Part shown: positions 45,284-55,299 of the stretch, one piece after another
Numbering within the stretch: the stretch's first letter is position 1
Layout of the letters: each line of letters starts with the position of its first letter
Assembly: GCF_041146795.1 (NCBI RefSeq)
Contig: NC_135181.1
Span: 42,381,559 to 42,445,558 of the forward strand
Direction: 5' to 3'
Length of the DNA: 64,000 nt
DNA from: Maylandia zebra
Taxonomy: Eukaryota; Chordata; Actinopteri; Cichliformes; Cichlidae
The notes under the pieces: model-generated
Database searches by the model: none
Seen by the model: the letters and a program-made list of their open reading frames with translations, nothing else
Told to the model about the DNA's origin: nothing
Translations under genes and position numbers: made by a program

Positions 45284-46556
45284 ATTAAGTTTGCAGATGA
45301 CACCACGGTGATTGGCCTCATCAGTGACAACGATGAGGCCGCCTACAGGGAGGAGGTGGATCGTCTGGCTGAGTGGTGCGACACAAACAACCTGCTGCTT
45401 AACACCGAGAAGACCAAGGAGCTCATCGTGGACTACAGGAGGAATGCTGACCCACATCCACCCATCCACATTAAGGGGACGGCTGTGGAGCGTGTGAGCA
45501 GCTTCAAGTTCCTGGGAGTCCACATCTCCGAGGATCTCACCTGGACGACCAACTGCTCCAAGCTGGTCAAGAAGGCTCACCAGCGCCTCTTCTTCTTGAG
45601 GACTCTGAGGAAGAACCACCTGTCCTCAGACATCCTGGTGAACTTCTATCGCTGCACCATCGAGAGCATCCTGACCAACTGTATAACAGTCTGGTACGGG
45701 AACTGCTCTGCCTCGGACCGGAAGGCGTTGCAGAGGGTTGTGAAAACTGCCCAGCGCATCGCCGGAGCACCACTTCCTGCCATAAAAGACATCTACAGGA
45801 AGCGGTGTCTGAAAAGGGCTGGGAAAATCATCAGAGACCCCAGTCACCCATCACATGGACTCTTCACCCTCCTGCCCTCTGGGAGGCGCTACAGGAGCCT
45901 CCGGACTAAGACCACCAGGTACCGGAACAGCTTCTTCCCCACAGCTGTCAGACTCCTGAACTCTGCCTCCTGACATCTGACCCACGTTAACTCATGGACT
46001 GAACATACACACACACACACAATGGACAACTGTACCCTCAAACACACAATAATAACATGGAGTGAACCACCACTCACAACCACTAGCACTTTATATAGCC
46101 TCTGTAGAAATTATCCACACCCTCACTTACCTTAACTGCACTACTGTATAGCCCTGTGTAAACAATCATTCTGTACATACGATAATTTTTAACCCTACAA
46201 CTGTTTACAACTTGCATAGTTCCCATTTCTGTATAGCTGTATATCTCAGATTCTGTAAAGTTATTTATTTCATATTCTGTATAGTTTTTCATATTTATAT
46301 CCTGTCCATATCCTGTACATAGCTTGTACTCACTACAGCCTGTACATACTTATAGTTATAGAATATTCACAACATACTTCATACCGTGTACATTATAACA
46401 TAATAGTCCCATTTCTGTAATATACTTACATATCTATACTATTGCTAATATATCTATATCACTAAGCACTTCTGGATGGATGCAAACTGCATTTCATTGC
46501 CCTGTACCTGTGCATGTGCAATGACAATAAAGTTGAATTCTATTCTATTCTATTCT
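45284..46556 (+). mobile_element. Rex1-like LINE, 5'-truncated
   Basis: The plus-strand frame from IKFADDTTVIGLI to FFPTAVRLLNSAS (45284-45973) is an intact RT C-terminal third. The 3' UTR ends ATGACAATAAAGTTGAA and a (TTCTA)n tail at about 46536-46556. It splits the coding region of the surrounding LTR element. Confidence 0.85.
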
Positions 46557-47250
46557 GCTGGGGACTGATTACTGCGTTATGTGGTGTGTCTCTCTGCTTG
46601 ACATGAACAGGTGAAAAATAGTTCTTTTCAGGTTGGATGGACTTAACCTGTTGTACAGGAGGAGTTGGTGAAGATGATGGCTGAGCGGCTAACTGAGCTA
46701 GTGGCTGCTGGGCAGCTAACTGAGCTACCGGCAGGGCAGCCGACTCAAAAAACACAGCCCCGGAATAAACAGACACACAGTCCAAAACAGAAAAAGGGTC
46801 CTTTTCACTCACCACAGCTGGCAGTTCCAAAGTCCTAGTCTTCGGCTGTGGGGTGATGCGCCGACGGCGCGATCGTCGCTTCCTCCCGGGCAAAGCCTCC
46901 GGCTGGCCGGGCAAAACCTCCGGCGGGCCGGGCAAAACCTCCGGCGGGCAAAACCTCCTGCGGGCCGGGCAAAATCTTCGCCGCCGGGCTGAGTTGGGAA
47001 GCGGTAGCGGCTGGTGGGTGAAGGTGCAGTTCGTTGAGTATGAAGTCCTGTGCGAGCGGGTGAAGAGAGTCCAGCAGCCAGGAGTGAGCAGAGATGAGCT
47101 GCTGTAGCCTGGCTTCTACAGCGCGGAGACACTCTTCCCCCTCATGCTCGAGCCATAGGTTAACCAACCTGGAAACAGAGTCAATTAGTTCCTCCCGAAG
47201 CTCCTCGGGAGGTGCGGATGCCGCTGGGTCCATGTCTGGTCGGCTCGTAC
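46557..47250 (-). CDS. Gag-like N-terminal frame of the LTR element
   Basis: From ATG 47233 the minus strand encodes MDPAASAPPEELREELIDSV, then a helical segment (VNLWLEHEGEECLRAVEARLQQL) and three PAGGFAR repeats, stopping at 46835. An overlapping frame continues to 46540 (basic RKRRSRRRR, then repeated VAQLAAQQPLAQLAAQ). The ATG is only 17 nt from the LTR, and no tRNA-type TGG primer site is visible there. A Gag-like role is suggested by position and the MDP start seen in sushi-type Gypsy elements, not by a conserved domain. Confidence 0.45.
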
Positions 47251-47312
47251 TGTCACGGCTGGCGGAGTGAGCCGTGTGGAGTGGAGGAAAAGGAGGACCC
47301 AAGATGCAGCAA

Positions 47313-48787
47313 TCAATCAATCAATCAATCAAAGCTTTATTCGTCACATGCAGGTTGCCCTGCAGTGAAATGGGACCCCCCCCCCCGACCTTACACATAT
47401 AGCACAAATATTACATGGGGATACAGGTCGGAGATTGGTAGAATCAGGAAAAAACATTGAAATGTACACTACAGTGGGGAAAGTACAAGAGGAAAAAAGA
47501 GACCCCTACTCATGCTGTGCTTCCATGGTAGGACAGCATGAGAACAGGAAACAAAAAAACTCCTTTGCACAAAAAAGCACATAAATGTCCACAGCACAAC
47601 ATTGTGAAGACATGACAAGCCACAGGGGTGGGTGGGGGGTGAGGAGTAATCCGAAGAAACACAGCAGCCACCCTGCACAGCGCTATCATTCCAGCGCGGC
47701 ACACAGACCCGCCGTGTTCCCTTGCCGGAAACAAGCATCGAAGGCGTTGGAAAGGGAGGGGGGATGAGTGAGTGCCTATCAGTGTAAGTGTATGTGTGTG
47801 CGTGTCCATAGTTCAGCAGAGACAGTGTCCTTCGCTCTATCAGGCTAAGTAAACAGTCTGCCAGCCAACCCAGGTGGCCTTCATGGGACGGGAAGAATAG
47901 TCATCACACAGTCGTTATCAGGGAGTTGTTTTGGTGGGCTCCAGCCTTGGGCCTAGCAGCTGGCGCCGTGGTGTCCAAATGTTGAATATTGTTGATTTCT
48001 CCTTTGTGAGCAGCTCGAATTTAGCCCTCTGACACTGGTCCCTCGATCTCCCGTTGGAGAGCCGCGAGCCTCCCCATGATGGTATCAAACTTCTGTTCCA
48101 TGGTGTTGTCAGTCTTTTGATTCTGAGACCTCACAACTGCAGTGATCCGTTCCGCGATGTTTTCCAACTGTCGCTCAAGGGTGTCATTTTGAGCAGGCCT
48201 TTCTCTGATGTTTCCCCTCATACGCTCAATGGTGTTGTTTTGAGCCTTCACAGCAGCTGTAAGCGTCTCCAAGGTGTTGACCATATTACGTTCGTTGTGA
48301 GAGGTCGCGCCTCGTCCCGTCGCTTCGAATCCAGCGGGCAGCCTTGTGGGGGTTTGAACAGCCGGTTCCGCTCTCTTATTTCTCTGATAAACCAGGGCTA
48401 AGCCAACGCCGATCAGCATGAACCCTGTTATCATGGTTCCGAATAGGTAGATATCTTCAGCGTCCTCGATCGACAGTCCTGCCAGGCACACGGTCCTCCA
48501 GTTCTGCCACCCGTCCATCGTGTAACCGGCAGGGAAAGTCCCTCCAGGGCACTCAGGCTCTCCCGAGCCCAGACTTCTCGTTGAGAAAAGGGTGTCAATA
48601 GCACTCAGAGACCAGTTGATCAAATCCATAATTCTCTTTTAGGTTTTAGAGAACGACAGTGAGAGACTGTTCCAGGGAAAGTAAATGCACACAAGACAAG
48701 ACAAGGACATAGAGGCTAAGCAGGGAAGATAAGGGTGAGGAGGAGAGGAGAAAAGTGCGACCGCCTTAGCTGAGAGCTCAAGTAGAA
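47313..48787 (-). mobile_element. 1.5-kb non-autonomous retroposon with its own ORF
   Basis: Inserted in the LTR and flanked by AGCAA (47308-47312, 48788-48792). The left end is (TCAA)n, i.e. a (TTGA)n tail on the minus strand preceded by AATAAAGCTTTG, typical of a retroposon 3' end. The minus strand has about 158 nt of leader, one 202-codon frame (48629-48021) and about 700 nt of 3' UTR. No RT is present. The complete, tailed structure suggests a unit that is mobilised by a LINE with a similar tail. Confidence 0.75.
48021..48629 (-). CDS. Membrane/coiled-coil protein carried by the retroposon
   Basis: 202 residues, no known function recognised. About residues 1-60 form a Cys/Trp-containing N-terminal part (GEPECPGGTFPAGYTMDGWQ, WRTVCLAG). 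A hydrophobic segment YLFGTMITGFMLIGVGLALVY (about 61-81) is followed by RNKR, consistent with one transmembrane helix with the C-terminus in the cytosol. Residues 115-200 are a long amphipathic helix region with recurring N(N/D)T(I/L)ER units (NNTIERMRGNI, NDTLERQLENI, DNTMEQKFDTI), probably a coiled coil. The frame is undamaged, which suggests youth or selection. No signal peptide is obvious. Confidence 0.65.
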   Translation of the reverse strand: MDLINWSLSAIDTLFSTRSLGSGEPECPGGTFPAGYTMDGWQNWRTVCLAGLSIEDAEDIYLFGTMITGFMLIGVGLALVYQRNKRAEPAVQTPTRLPAGFEATGRGATSHNERNMVNTLETLTAAVKAQNNTIERMRGNIRERPAQNDTLERQLENIAERITAVVRSQNQKTDNTMEQKFDTIMGRLAALQREIEGPVSEG

Positions 48788-50144
48788 AGCAAACTGATGA
48801 TACGAGTGACGTTTATTTACAGGGTGGTAGTGGCAAAAACAGGCAATGAAGCATGAGTAATTACAAACGAAAACCTAAACTGGGAGAAACTAAGTGACAA
48901 ACCTGGGACCATACCAAAAGGGTGCAGGGCAGAGAGACGCAGAGACAGGAACACCATAGAACGCAGAGACACACGGATGAATGCAGACGAGCCGACAACG
49001 AACACAGACCGACACCCACTAAATATACACACACAAGGTAATCAGGTAATCACACACAGGAGGGAAGAACAGCTGATCTGAATATACATGATGACTGGAG
49101 GACACAAGCTGAACACAATGACAACAGACACAGACTTTCAGAACAAAACAGGAAATCTAGAACCCGAACCGGACACAAGGGGGGAGGACACAGAATAACT
49201 AGAACAGAGGGAAATAATCACAAAACACAAAACGCTGGGTCAACGACCCAGGACCATGACAATTGTTTAATTTTAGAAATGTTTTTGCTCTTTTTTTCTC
49301 TATAAAATAGGTGTTTTCTTTTTTTTTAATCATTCGTCTTAGCAGTGGGATTTACATGAAAAGGGAAACAAATTAAGTTTGAGTGAAAATGTAAAATTTT
49401 CGCACTCTCTGGTCAACTGACTCAGTGAATCAAATGACTCAAAAAATCCGATTCACTTTGGTGAGTGACTCATTAACACTCGATTCAGTAAAAAGAATCA
49501 AATTTACCATCACTAGTTCAGTGCACAGCACAACAATATGGATATACATATTATTGTTCCTAGAGTATTTAAAAGTAGAATGGGAGGCAGAGCCTTCAGT
49601 TTTCAGGCCCCTCTTCTGTGGAACCAGCTTCCAGTTTGGATTCAGGAGACAGACACTATCTCTACTTTCAAGATTAGGCTTCAAACTTTCCTTTTTGCTA
49701 AAGCATATAGTTAGGGCTGGACCAGGTGACCCTGAATCCTCCCTTAGTTATGCTGCAATAGATGTAGGCTGCTGGGGGATTCCCATGATGCACTGGGTGT
49801 TTCTTCTTCTCACTATGTATTAACAGACCTCTCTGCATTGAATCATATCTGTTATTAACCTCTGTCTCTCTTCCACAGCATGTCTGTATCCTGTCTTCCT
49901 TCTCTCACCCCAACCAATCACAGCAGATGGCCCCGCCCCTCCCTGAGCCTGGTTCTGCTGGAGGTTTCTTCCTGTTAAAAGGGAGTTTTTCCTTCCCATT
50001 GTGCTTGCTCATAGGGGTCATATGATTGTTGGGTTTTTCCTCTGTATGTATTGTTGTAGGATCTGCCTTATAATATAAAGTGCTTTGAGGCGACTGTGTG
50101 ACTTGGCGCTTTATAAATAAATTTGGACAGAATTGAATTGAATG

Positions 50145-50717
50145 AATATCTCTTTTAATCCAGATCAGATTTTTTTTCTTCTCAGAGTTTCTATGAGAAA
50201 ACCGTGTGACACCCTCTATGGAGTTAGCGCATCTCCAGTCCGGCCACCCTGACATTAAGGGTCTGAGTGATGAAGAGCAGCAGGTTCTCCATGGAAACAA
50301 CAACAGCTATGACTGGGTAGCTTGGACTGCATGTGTTTCTGCCTCATTAACATGTACTGAGACAAACTTATCTCCTACCTGCAGATCCCATCTTCTTCTC
50401 CTCTACAGGTCCATCCATCCTTACAACATAAACCTAAGGATGATCCAGTGGGAACTCTAATGCAGAGGTGGATGTCGGTAGAACTGCTGAATGCTCTGAT
50501 GAGCAGGAAGATGAAGTGCTGATCTCAGCTGAACACCTGTGGGAGATTTTGGAGTGACATGTTAGACAGCATGTTCCACCAGCACCATTATCCAAACACA
50601 AAGTAAGCCCACAGGGGTTTTTATTTTAATGGCATTCACACACCAAGAGAGTTCAGATACTTTTAAGTGAACACCATTGAGGCCTGAAACTGGTCTATAC
50701 ATCCCTCCATTCATAAT
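50145..50717. other. Unassigned sequence
   Basis: No recognised repeat or exon. A short open stretch near 50206-50460 has no domain I can name. Confidence 0.35.
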
Positions 50718-51050
50718 AATGGACTGGATTCATATAGTGCTTTTCTAGACACTCAAAGTGCTTTACAGCACCACTATTCATTCACTCTCACATTCACACA
50801 CTGGTGGAATGTGAGAGTGGTGGAGGCAAATCACAGTTGTAGCCACAGCTGCGCTGGGGCAGACTGGCAGAAGAGAGGCTGCCATATCGCGCCATCGGCC
50901 CCTCCGGCCAACACCAGTAGGCGGTTGGGTGAAGGACACAATGACCAGGACAGACAGAGCTGGGAATCGGACAAGCAACCTTCCGGTTACAAGATGAGCT
51001 TCCCAACCCCCTGAACCATGGTCGCTCCATCCATCCATCCATCCATATAA
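50718..51050. repeat. Interspersed repeat, copy 2, with CATC tail
   Basis: Related to 31545-31740 (see shared blocks there). Ends with (ATCC)n at about 51028-51047. Confidence 0.55.
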
Positions 51051-51251
51051 TCCAGTGTCCCTTCAGTTATTGTTACTAAGTCCTTATCTTTTTCTTTTTT
51101 ATGTTTTTAGTTCTTGCCTACCCCGGGCTGTGGAACATCAGTGCCTGAAGACATTAAAATGACTTTAGCTAATAACATGGACCCCCGACCTCCTCCTGCT
51201 CCCACATCAGCAAATGAAAATTCCATCCATCCATCCATCTTCTTCCGCTTT

Positions 51252-51893
51252 TGTCACGGTCCGCTGTGACGGACCGAGTGGAGAATGCGTGTAATGGACC
51301 CAGGTGCGTACACGAGTGAGCAGACGGGAGTGAGCTTTAAGAGAAGGCGAGCCTTTAATATGGCTGAAAACAAGGTGTACAAATACAGCAGGGATAACGT
51401 GGCTAAACAGAAACCTGAACTGGAAACAAACGATGGTGAGGCTATGGCTTGGAAGACAACAGACCAGGCATGGAAACACGGAGGGTGGGAACACAGACGA
51501 CGCGACGCAGACTGTATGAAACACAGAGACTAAATACACATGAGGGATGATCAGGGGAAGTGACCACACATGGGAACGCAGCTGACACACATGAACTTAA
51601 CGACAGGACAGGAGGAGTAAAACTGAATACACTGACAGTGAATGCAGGCCTTCAAAGTAAAACAGGAAACATGAGACATGACCCGGGGAGACATAGTACA
51701 GGGGGAGGTGACATAACTGACAGCATGAACTTGACAGTACAAGACACACAGACATAAACACACGAAGGGCAAGGGAGACGTAATGCAGGGGTGATATATA
51801 CAAATGGCTGGACTACCTTAGAGAACCTAAAATAATAAACATCAAAATAGGCTAAGCATAACACACTGGGTCACACGACCCAGGACCATGACA
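51252..51893 (-). repeat. Solo LTR
   Basis: TGTCACGG..CCATGACA ends, 5-bp duplication GCTTT (51247-51251, 51894-51898). ATTAAA on the minus strand near 51353. Same family as 10271, 32611 and 43297. Confidence 0.85.
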
Positions 51894-52408
51894 GCTTTAT
51901 CCGGGGCCGGGAATTGGCGGGTCATCCCCATCATCCCCAGACTCTGCTTCCTCCTCGGATGAGGTGGGATTGTCAGTGGGATTAAAGAGGTCCTCGAAGT
52001 ATTCCTTCCACCGCAATTTTCTCAGTCAAAGTCAGCAGCTCTCAGCCAACTATACACAGTGCAGGTAGAGCACCGCTTTCCCCTCCTGAGACTCCTGACG
52101 GTTTGCCAGAATCTCTTCGAGGCAGTCTGAAAGTCTTTTTCCATGGCCTCTCTGAACTCCTCCCACACCTGAGTTTTTGCTTCAGCCACTGCCCGAGCCG
52201 CATTCTGCTAGGCCTGTCGGTACCTGTCAGCTGCCTCCAAAGTCCCACAGGCTAGCTGAGCCCAATAGGACTCCTTCTTCAGCCTGGTGGCTCCCTTCAC
52301 CTCTGGTGTCCACCATTTGGTTCGGGTGTTACCACCACGACAGGCACCAACCACCTTCCAGCTGCAGCTCAATGCAGCAGCTTCGGCAATGGAGACGCTG
52401 AACATGGT

Positions 52409-52516
52409 TTGATTGATTGATTGAATCTTTATTTTGAACATTTTGAAAATGTACAAAAAAATAGAATTAAAAGAGACAAATGAACAAAGCAAAACAAAAG
52501 GAAAACGAGCAACCAC
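52409..52516 (-). mobile_element. 108-bp tailed retroposon fragment
   Basis: Insert in the Rex3 copy flanked by AACATGGT (52401-52408, 52517-52524). The left end TTGATTGATTGATTGAATCTTTATT is a minus-strand AATAAAG plus (ATCA)n tail, similar to the tail of the retroposon at 47313. Confidence 0.75.
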
Positions 52517-52643
52517 AACATGGTCCATTCAGACTCAATGTCCCCAGTCTCCCTCGGAATGCTATTGAAGCTCTGCCGGAGGTGTGCGTTGAAGACCTCG
52601 CGGACTGGGGCTTCTGCTAGACGTTCCCAGCAAATGAAAATTC

Positions 52644-54345
52644 AAAGATTTAAATAATCTGACACGAGGCGGAAAAACAATCCAGAAACAGCAGGAATCT
52701 GCAAACCTCTCAAATTTGAATTACCTGAGAAGCTTTGGTAGTATGTTAACTGGAACCATAGTCTGGAAAGAGAGATCCCGGTCTCCATAATAATTAGGTT
52801 ATCGCAGAAGAAACCCTCAGATATGTCAGGAGAAGAGTGGTTTAACCTGCTTTCAGTTTAAGATCAATGAAATGTGTTCAAGTTAAGCAAACGGTGTACC
52901 TATTTTTGCTGCGCCTGTTCTGGATCTGTCCTGTGATGTTTGGAAAGCCTGATCTGGATTCATTATGATGAATATTGACTGTGTGCTGGGATAATGTGAC
53001 TGTTCACATCAACAATAACAGAAAGGGCTTCATCAGGAAGGTAACATATCCACAAAGCCAAAGGTCGCCACTCCAACCCTTCATTTATAACGTTTAACGT
53101 GAACATCTGTCTATGATGTTTCAGGGACTCTTTGATCAAACATGTCCATGCTGATTGTCCTCAGCATTACTGTTTTACTGCTGCTTCATTTCTGGAAGTG
53201 AAACTTCAGATCTGAGTGGTTTTCTGATAAAGTTCACTTTAGCCTCTCATGTTTGACAGCTGGAGTGTTGTTTATGGTAAAGTGTCAGCAGTCTGTGGTC
53301 TCAGTGAGCACTGAGCTTGGTTTGCTGCTGTTCAAAATGAGAGCTGAATGATCAGAGACTCCCAGCAGTGATCCTGAGTCCTGACATGACAGAAAGGGGG
53401 GCAGGAACGGCAGTAAGGAGCTAGGAAAAAAGAAGAGCGGTGACAGAAGCACGCCACAGTGAAGATCACATCGTCATATCAGAGTGCTGTGATTGGAGGA
53501 TCACAGTCTGAGCCTGAAACATAACAGGAATGAACTTCTGTGATCCAATCAGAGGAACAGATCAAACCACGATGGTGGCATCTTTGTCCCACACCGTTGA
53601 CAGACTGAAGATAAGAGCGTCATAGATGAAGATGGTCTGCTGCAGAGTGAAGCGCTCTCATGTGATCATCAGCTGTGTGAACCGGGAAGCGACAGACGAG
53701 GGGCGGAGTCAGAGGGGCGTATGTTGGAGCATAAATATATCTGATAAGGAACAAAGATAAAGATCTGACATTTTCTCTGCTCTCAGCATCAAAGTGAATG
53801 CGGAGCTGTAATGTGAGAGACATTAAAACATATCAGAGGCATATTCATAAAAAATCCACATTCGTGATAATTCAATGAGCTACAATTCATTAATATTCCC
53901 AAATAAAACATGAAGGATATGCACAAATATGTACACACATGCACTTATTTACCAAGATTATTTTCAGAGTCAGAGTGTCATCTGGAATCTGGGATCAGAC
54001 TATGTGCTGATGATCTCTGTGGTACAGATGGTCATATTTGCTCCATCCAACAAAGTAACAAAGTATCCGAGTAAACAAAGTATTCTTTATTTTTGCACCA
54101 CTGAGAAATATAAATATTTCAAAATGATTTCACTAGGTATCTTCTACAGTATGAAGTTTTTTATTAGTGCGTTTGCTCACACCTGGGACTTTGCAAGAGT
54201 GCTGGACGCTTTCAGTACTCCAACATTTTTCATGCATCTGTCCCAAAGGATACATTTAATAATTGAAAATTTCAGGCTTTCATGGTTAATATTTCTGTCC
54301 TGGTTCACAGTCTGATGCTAACGGACCGATAGAGAATCATCAGAG
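52644..54345. other. Unassigned, no gene seen
   Basis: About 1.7 kb of moderately AT-rich sequence without recognised repeats or coding exons. Confidence 0.4.
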
Positions 54346-54351
54346 ACTTAC

Positions 54352-54583
54352 CGCAGTGACACCGAGACCTGGTTTCCTGAAGACTGCTGAGGTCGACCGC
54401 AGTCTTTCGAGTCCTCCAAGTCCTCTGATCCACAGCTGCTTGTAATCTTGTTGTCTTAAACGGGGGGTGGCTGCCTCGTGTCTCCGTGTGCTTCGCTGAA
54501 CTATGGAACTGCTGTGACATGAACTCTGACTGTGATGTCTGAGATAAACTCACATGAGCATTCCTCAGCATAGAGGCCAGCAT
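54352..54583 (-). other. Candidate upstream exon of the NLR gene
   Basis: The minus strand has an open stretch from ATG 54583 ending TCACTGCG followed by a consensus donor GTAAGT (54351-54346). The final single G would complete a glutamate codon with the AG that opens the CARD exon at 30494, so the phase fits. It could be coding or 5' UTR. A fit by chance has odds of one in three, and the intron would be 23.9 kb and filled by the nested cluster. Confidence 0.25.
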
Positions 54584-54783
54584 GAAAAATGACTCACAGT
54601 CTGGTGGAGAAAAATCAGCAGAGTGAAGAAAACAAAGTGTCTAACAGGACCGAGACACCCTGTCAGCATGAGAGGAGGGAGTCAGTGGAATCACTGAAAC
54701 ATGTATGAGAAAATGAAACAGTCCTACCACACAGAGGTCTCCACAGGAGAAAGTCAACAATCAACATCAACCAGAGTTCGTTT

Positions 54784-55190
54784 ATGTTGATTGTTGACTG
54801 TTGACTCTGAGTTTGTGGAAGCTGTTTACTGGAGCAGGGCTCTGATCTCCTCCTCTGTTCTCCTCATCTGACTCTCTGATTAAATCACTCTCCTTCAGGA
54901 TGTGTCTGGACCTGAAACACGACTGTTCTCCGTCCCACAGATCCTGAGCTGACACAGTGAGGAGCCCTGAGAGGATGAATGTATCCCACTTGGGTGGCAT
55001 CCACACCACCCACAGAGCTCCGTGAGTCCGATCCACTGAGATGCCTCTCTGACACAGTAATGGCGGTCTGCCTGTCTCACCTCTCAGTGTGCAGTCAGGG
55101 ACACTCTGTGACTGGTGAGTTTTAACTGTAGTTCCTCTCAATGAAATGGTAAATGGACCGATTCTTATATAGAGCTTTTCTACTTTCACA
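54784..55190. other. Unassigned open region
   Basis: The minus strand is open for 135 codons without a recognisable domain. It may be leader sequence of the NLR gene or a chance frame. Confidence 0.25.
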
Positions 55191-55192
55191 GG

Positions 55193-55299
55193 CAGTGTTG
55201 GTCAAGTTACTTGAAAAAAGTAATCAGTAACTAATCACTGATTACTGCCCCAAAAGTAATCCCATTACTTTTCTGATTACTTGCTTTCAAAAGTACTTA
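55193..55299. mobile_element. hAT-type left end fragment
   Basis: GGCAGTGTTGGTCAAGTTAC followed by repeated TAATCAGTAACTAATCA blocks is a familiar non-autonomous hAT end. It continues after the MITE at 56274. No right end or 8-bp duplication found. Confidence 0.5.

Larger units (their letters stand above)
43297..49261 (-). mobile_element. Non-autonomous LTR retrotransposon, minus strand
   Basis: LTRs at 47251-49261 (upstream on the minus strand, interrupted by a 1480-bp insertion with its duplication) and 43297-43826 (downstream). They start TGTCATGG and end CCGTGACA in minus orientation, with 5-bp duplication ATTGT (43292-43296, 49262-49266). A polypurine tract GGAGGGGGGGG abuts the 3' LTR on the minus strand (about 43831-43841), confirming direction. 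There is no RT, RNase H or integrase. The interior encodes proline-rich, repeat-rich frames only, so mobilisation would need an autonomous Gypsy. The LTRs differ at several sites, so it is older than the element at 1226. Confidence 0.8.
47251..49261 (-). repeat. 5' LTR (minus orientation), interrupted
   Basis: 531 bp of LTR split at GCAGCAA: 47251-47312 and 48793-49261. Matches 43297-43826. The splitting insertion is the retroposon at 47313-48787 with AGCAA duplicated. Confidence 0.85.
35566..49515. mobile_element. hAT-type element enlarged to 14 kb by nested insertions
   Basis: An 8-bp target duplication GTTCAGTG (35558-35565, 49516-49523) flanks terminal inverted repeats TAGTGATG..CATCACTA. 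8-bp duplications are characteristic of hAT. The native sequence (35566-35990, 43073-43296 and 49262-49515) is non-coding and full of GAATCA/TGATTC and ACTCACTGACTC motifs, with about three 60-bp tandem units (CCTCCTGTGCTGAATCA...) at 35850-35990. The original non-autonomous element was perhaps 0.9 kb. Confidence 0.75.
35437..50144 (+). mobile_element. L2-like LINE split by a 14-kb insertion
   Basis: 35437-35565 encodes the [26 protein letters not shown] region of L2 RT and stops at GTTCAGTG. 49524-50144 continues with L2 C-terminal and 3' UTR sequence (AFSFQAPLLWNQLP-like, then GGCGCTTTATAAATAAATTTG and a GAATT tail). The L2 already had an internal deletion. Everything between is a hAT-type element and its passengers. 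Confidence 0.8.
51224..52627 (-). mobile_element. Rex3-like LINE copy, minus strand, nested
   Basis: Flanked by a 16-bp duplication CAGCAAATGAAAATTC (51208-51223, 52628-52643). It starts with the (CATC)n tail complement and the TTCTTCCGCTTTATCC end typical of the family, then carries the RT-upstream coding region on the minus strand. Most of RT is deleted, and frames are broken. It contains a solo LTR (51252-51893) and a small insert (52409-52516). Confidence 0.85.

Noticed and set aside
44405-45973. 522-codon plus-strand open frame
   Set aside because: It fuses the antisense of LTR-element repeats with the coding end of an inserted LINE; the element's direction (polypurine tract) is minus.
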